Below are positions 43,701-45,752 of a stretch of 45,752 nucleotides of DNA, one piece after another; the stretch's first letter is position 1, and each line of letters opens with the position of its first letter. Source of the stretch: an uncultured Bacteroidales bacterium (GTDB lineage: Bacteria > Bacteroidota > Bacteroidia > Bacteroidales > Paludibacteraceae); NCBI GenBank assembly GCA_900321605.1, contig ONWR01000014.1, forward strand, positions 1 through 45,752, read 5' to 3'. A program made the position numbers and the translations under genes. The notes beneath the pieces were generated by a model. That model ran no database searches. It saw only the letters and a program-made list of their open reading frames with translations, and was not told where the DNA came from.

Positions 43701-44665
43701 TAAAGTTAAGTATCATAATACCGTTCTATAATGTTGAGCAGTATATCGCTCAATGTTTGGATAGCGTGTATCAGCAGGATATTCCGGAAGAGGAGTATGA
43801 GGTGATATGCGTGAATGATGCATCGCCGGATGGGTCGAGGGAGATTATAGAGGTATATCAGAAGCTGCACAAGAATCTGATATTGGTGGAGCACGAGGTA
43901 AATAAGAAATTGGGCTCAGCACGGAATACGGGATTAAAGATAGCCAGAGGAGAATACATTTGGCATATGGATTCGGATGATAAGATAGAACGGAATTGCT
44001 TAAAGAAAATGTTAACTATATGCGAGTCAAAGCAATTGGATGTGTTAGAATTTGGTTTTATAGATTGGTATCCTGATAAGACGATTAGTTGCCGAGAGTG
44101 GGAGGTTGCTCGAAAGGAAGGAGTAACGACCGGTCAAGAATATATTCATGCTCATTTCATGCAACGCTTTGGATTGATATGCCCGATATGGCGCAGAGTA
44201 TATCGGAATGAGTTCCTGCAAGCTAATCATATCGTTTCGCCACCGATCAATATGGGCGAAGATGAACCATTTGCTATCCATGTTTTTGCGACAGCGAAGC
44301 GAGTAACATTTGAGCCTCAGGACTGGTATTATCATCGGATAAACAGGGCGTCTTTGGTAGGCGAGAATAAGCAATCATGGAGTGCTCAGAAATGGTATGA
44401 AGCCAGTATGGTATGTTCCTATTACGTTCATCAGGTGTATCATCGCATTAAGCCTATTATATCTAAAGATATAAGGAAAGCGATAGAAGATATGATAGCG
44501 TATGATATACTATATTTTGATACGTTCGAAGCTAAATTCAGTGACGAGGCAAGAAACGATTTTTGGAGTCTATGTAGGAATAATGCCATTCGAAATCTAT
44601 TTGTGCTTCGGTACCTATCTCGAAAGAAAAGATATGTTTACGTCCGTAATCTAATTGTAAAATAA
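43697..44665 (+). CDS. Family 2 glycosyltransferase
   Basis: A 322-residue GT2 enzyme, GT-A fold: LSIIIPFYNVEQYIAQCLDSVYQQ at the N-terminus, VNDASPDGS, LGSARNTGLKIARGEYIWHMDSDD (DSD metal-binding motif at about 96-98) and a later GEDEPF (acid) segment. Cytoplasmic, makes the glycan repeat unit. The start codon lies in a short period-7 array. Confidence 0.93.
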   Translation: MIKLSIIIPFYNVEQYIAQCLDSVYQQDIPEEEYEVICVNDASPDGSREIIEVYQKLHKNLILVEHEVNKKLGSARNTGLKIARGEYIWHMDSDDKIERNCLKKMLTICESKQLDVLEFGFIDWYPDKTISCREWEVARKEGVTTGQEYIHAHFMQRFGLICPIWRRVYRNEFLQANHIVSPPINMGEDEPFAIHVFATAKRVTFEPQDWYYHRINRASLVGENKQSWSAQKWYEASMVCSYYVHQVYHRIKPIISKDIRKAIEDMIAYDILYFDTFEAKFSDEARNDFWSLCRNNAIRNLFVLRYLSRKKRYVYVRNLIVK

Positions 44666-44679
44666 ATGATTGAGAACAT

Positions 44680-45717
44680 ATGAAAGTCTATGCTATACAT
44701 CCTCGAATCTCCAGTGTAGAAGAGTTGCTAAGGTCTTTACATATAGAAGGGGAATTTGATTTGACATGGGATGCTGAATCCCCAGAATTGCTCTTTGCAT
44801 CAGAGTGGATCTATTTTAAGAAAGAATATTTTGAACAGTTCAAGACCCTGACTGCGACGGCAAAGATTCGAGTTTTTTTTGCAGGAGAGGCGATGTCTCC
44901 GGATTGGAACCTATTTGATTATGCCATCGGATATGATAATCATTTGCAGAATGGGGATCGATATATCCGTCATATGTCCCCATACGATTTTTTCAATCGT
45001 TTTGTTACCACCCGTGAAAACACAATAACGACAAAGGCACAAGCGAAACAGGAATTGTCTCGTAAAGAAGGCTTCTGTAATTTTCTCTATTCGAACGCTT
45101 TTGCGCATCCTATGCGCGACAAGTTGTTCTATGCCATATCAGAGTACAAGCGCGTAGATTCATTAGGTAAACATCTGAATAATGTGGATGTTGAGGGCAC
45201 GGGATTTGAAGGACATTCAATGGAGTGCGTGCCGCTTAAGAGCCGGTATAAATTCTCAATAGCATCTGAGAATGCCTCTTATGCCGGATATACATCAGAG
45301 AAACTACTTACCAGTTTGGAGGCTCATACAGTTCCTATCTATTTCGGCAATCCGGATATTTCTGAGGATATCAATCCGAAGGCTTTTATTAATGCCAATG
45401 ATTTTAGCTCTTTAGACGAGCTGGTGGCGTATATACAAAAAGTGGATGAAGATGATGAATTATGGTGTCAATATGTATCCCAACCATGGATGACGGAGGT
45501 ACAAGTGGAACATCATAAAAAGCGCACAGATGTGTATAACTCACTTATTACCAGTATTTTAATGGGGGGGGGGGGTAAATCTCGATTACCAGAAGGAACG
45601 CATGTTGCAAACTATCGAAATGCGGTATTATATAGAAACTACTGCATGGACGAATATAAGCCCACATGGAAAACCAGAATAAAGATGGTATTACGGAAAT
45701 TGCAATTAATGAAATAA
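44680..45717 (+). CDS. GT10 alpha-1,3/4-fucosyltransferase with G12 tract
   Basis: A 345-residue GT10 enzyme, transferring fucose from GDP-fucose. The donor-binding motif is clear: SENASYAGYTSEKLLTSLEA then VPIYFG and NPKAFIN (about 205-245). A run of twelve G (45564-45575) encodes M295 and Gly 296-299, with about 46 residues beyond. With 11 G a different 40-residue tail would follow; with 10 or 13 G translation would stop at once. Homopolymer tracts in GT10 genes control phase variation in Helicobacter pylori. The catalytic region lies before the tract, so variation would change or remove only the tail. Confidence 0.9.
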   Translation: MKVYAIHPRISSVEELLRSLHIEGEFDLTWDAESPELLFASEWIYFKKEYFEQFKTLTATAKIRVFFAGEAMSPDWNLFDYAIGYDNHLQNGDRYIRHMSPYDFFNRFVTTRENTITTKAQAKQELSRKEGFCNFLYSNAFAHPMRDKLFYAISEYKRVDSLGKHLNNVDVEGTGFEGHSMECVPLKSRYKFSIASENASYAGYTSEKLLTSLEAHTVPIYFGNPDISEDINPKAFINANDFSSLDELVAYIQKVDEDDELWCQYVSQPWMTEVQVEHHKKRTDVYNSLITSILMGGGGKSRLPEGTHVANYRNAVLYRNYCMDEYKPTWKTRIKMVLRKLQLMK

Positions 45718-45722
45718 GAAAC

Positions 45723-45752
45723 ATGAATCCAATCAATATAGTCTGTGCGACG
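45723..45752 (+). CDS. Partial gene, probable GT8-type glycosyltransferase
   Basis: The window ends ten codons into this gene. MNPINIVCAT resembles the first residues of GT8 family glycosyltransferases; too little remains for a firm call. Confidence 0.4.
   Translation, partial: MNPINIVCAT

Overview
The window looks like a chromosomal segment of a fibre-degrading gut or rumen Bacteroidales (order-level inference). The support is a SusC/SusD polysaccharide-utilisation locus (PUL), Bacteroidetes-type promoters (-33 TTTG, 20 nt, -7 TAnnTTTG) before several genes, and many lipoproteins. There are no tRNA or rRNA genes, no recognisable transposase and no CRISPR array.

Region 1 (1-13.9 kb, all +) is a beta-glucan/cellulose PUL: GH5 endoglucanase, a secreted protein with two beta-sandwich-like modules, SusC (frameshifted in this sequence), SusD, a SusE-position lipoprotein ending in the same module, a GPH/MFS sugar symporter, a GH9 cellulase and a GH3 beta-glucosidase, closed by a strong terminator at 13867-13905. 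The expected flow is surface endo-cleavage, SusCD uptake, hydrolysis to cellobiose/glucose and inner-membrane import.

Region 2 (13.9-16.6 kb) holds an interrupted small HTH-like ORF with an A10 tract, a minus-strand AAA ATPase preceded by four copies of a 10-bp operator-like word, and a decayed or frameshifted small gene.

Region 3 (16.6-29.3 kb) is housekeeping: amidase with a SPOR-like tail, MlaD-like MCE protein, dnaA, AddA-like and AddB-like helicase/nucleases, an HPr-kinase-like P-loop protein, mtaB on the minus strand and a GxxExxY protein.

Region 4 (29.3-45.75 kb, continuing past the end) is a cell-surface glycan (O-antigen-like) locus. A roughly 600-bp non-coding leader contains a strongly structured RNA candidate and an imperfect tandem duplication. 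It is followed by a Wzt-like ABC ATPase, an ATPase/nuclease gene pair, and sugar-nucleotide and glycosyltransferase genes. RfbF, RfbG, RfbH, an RmlC-like epimerase and a reductase together resemble a CDP-ascarylose (3,6-dideoxy-L-hexose) route. A GT10 fucosyltransferase near the end carries a G12 tract typical of phase variation.

The most unusual signal runs across the whole window: about 19 short arrays of degenerate tandem repeats with a period of 7 (sometimes 8) bases. They belong to a few recurring sequence classes and lie both between genes and inside conserved genes without breaking the frame (GH9, GH3, amidase, AddA, AddB, MtaB). The best case is nine perfect copies of CTCACCT inside the AddB-like gene. 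All statements come from reading the sequence; no database search or folding program was run.
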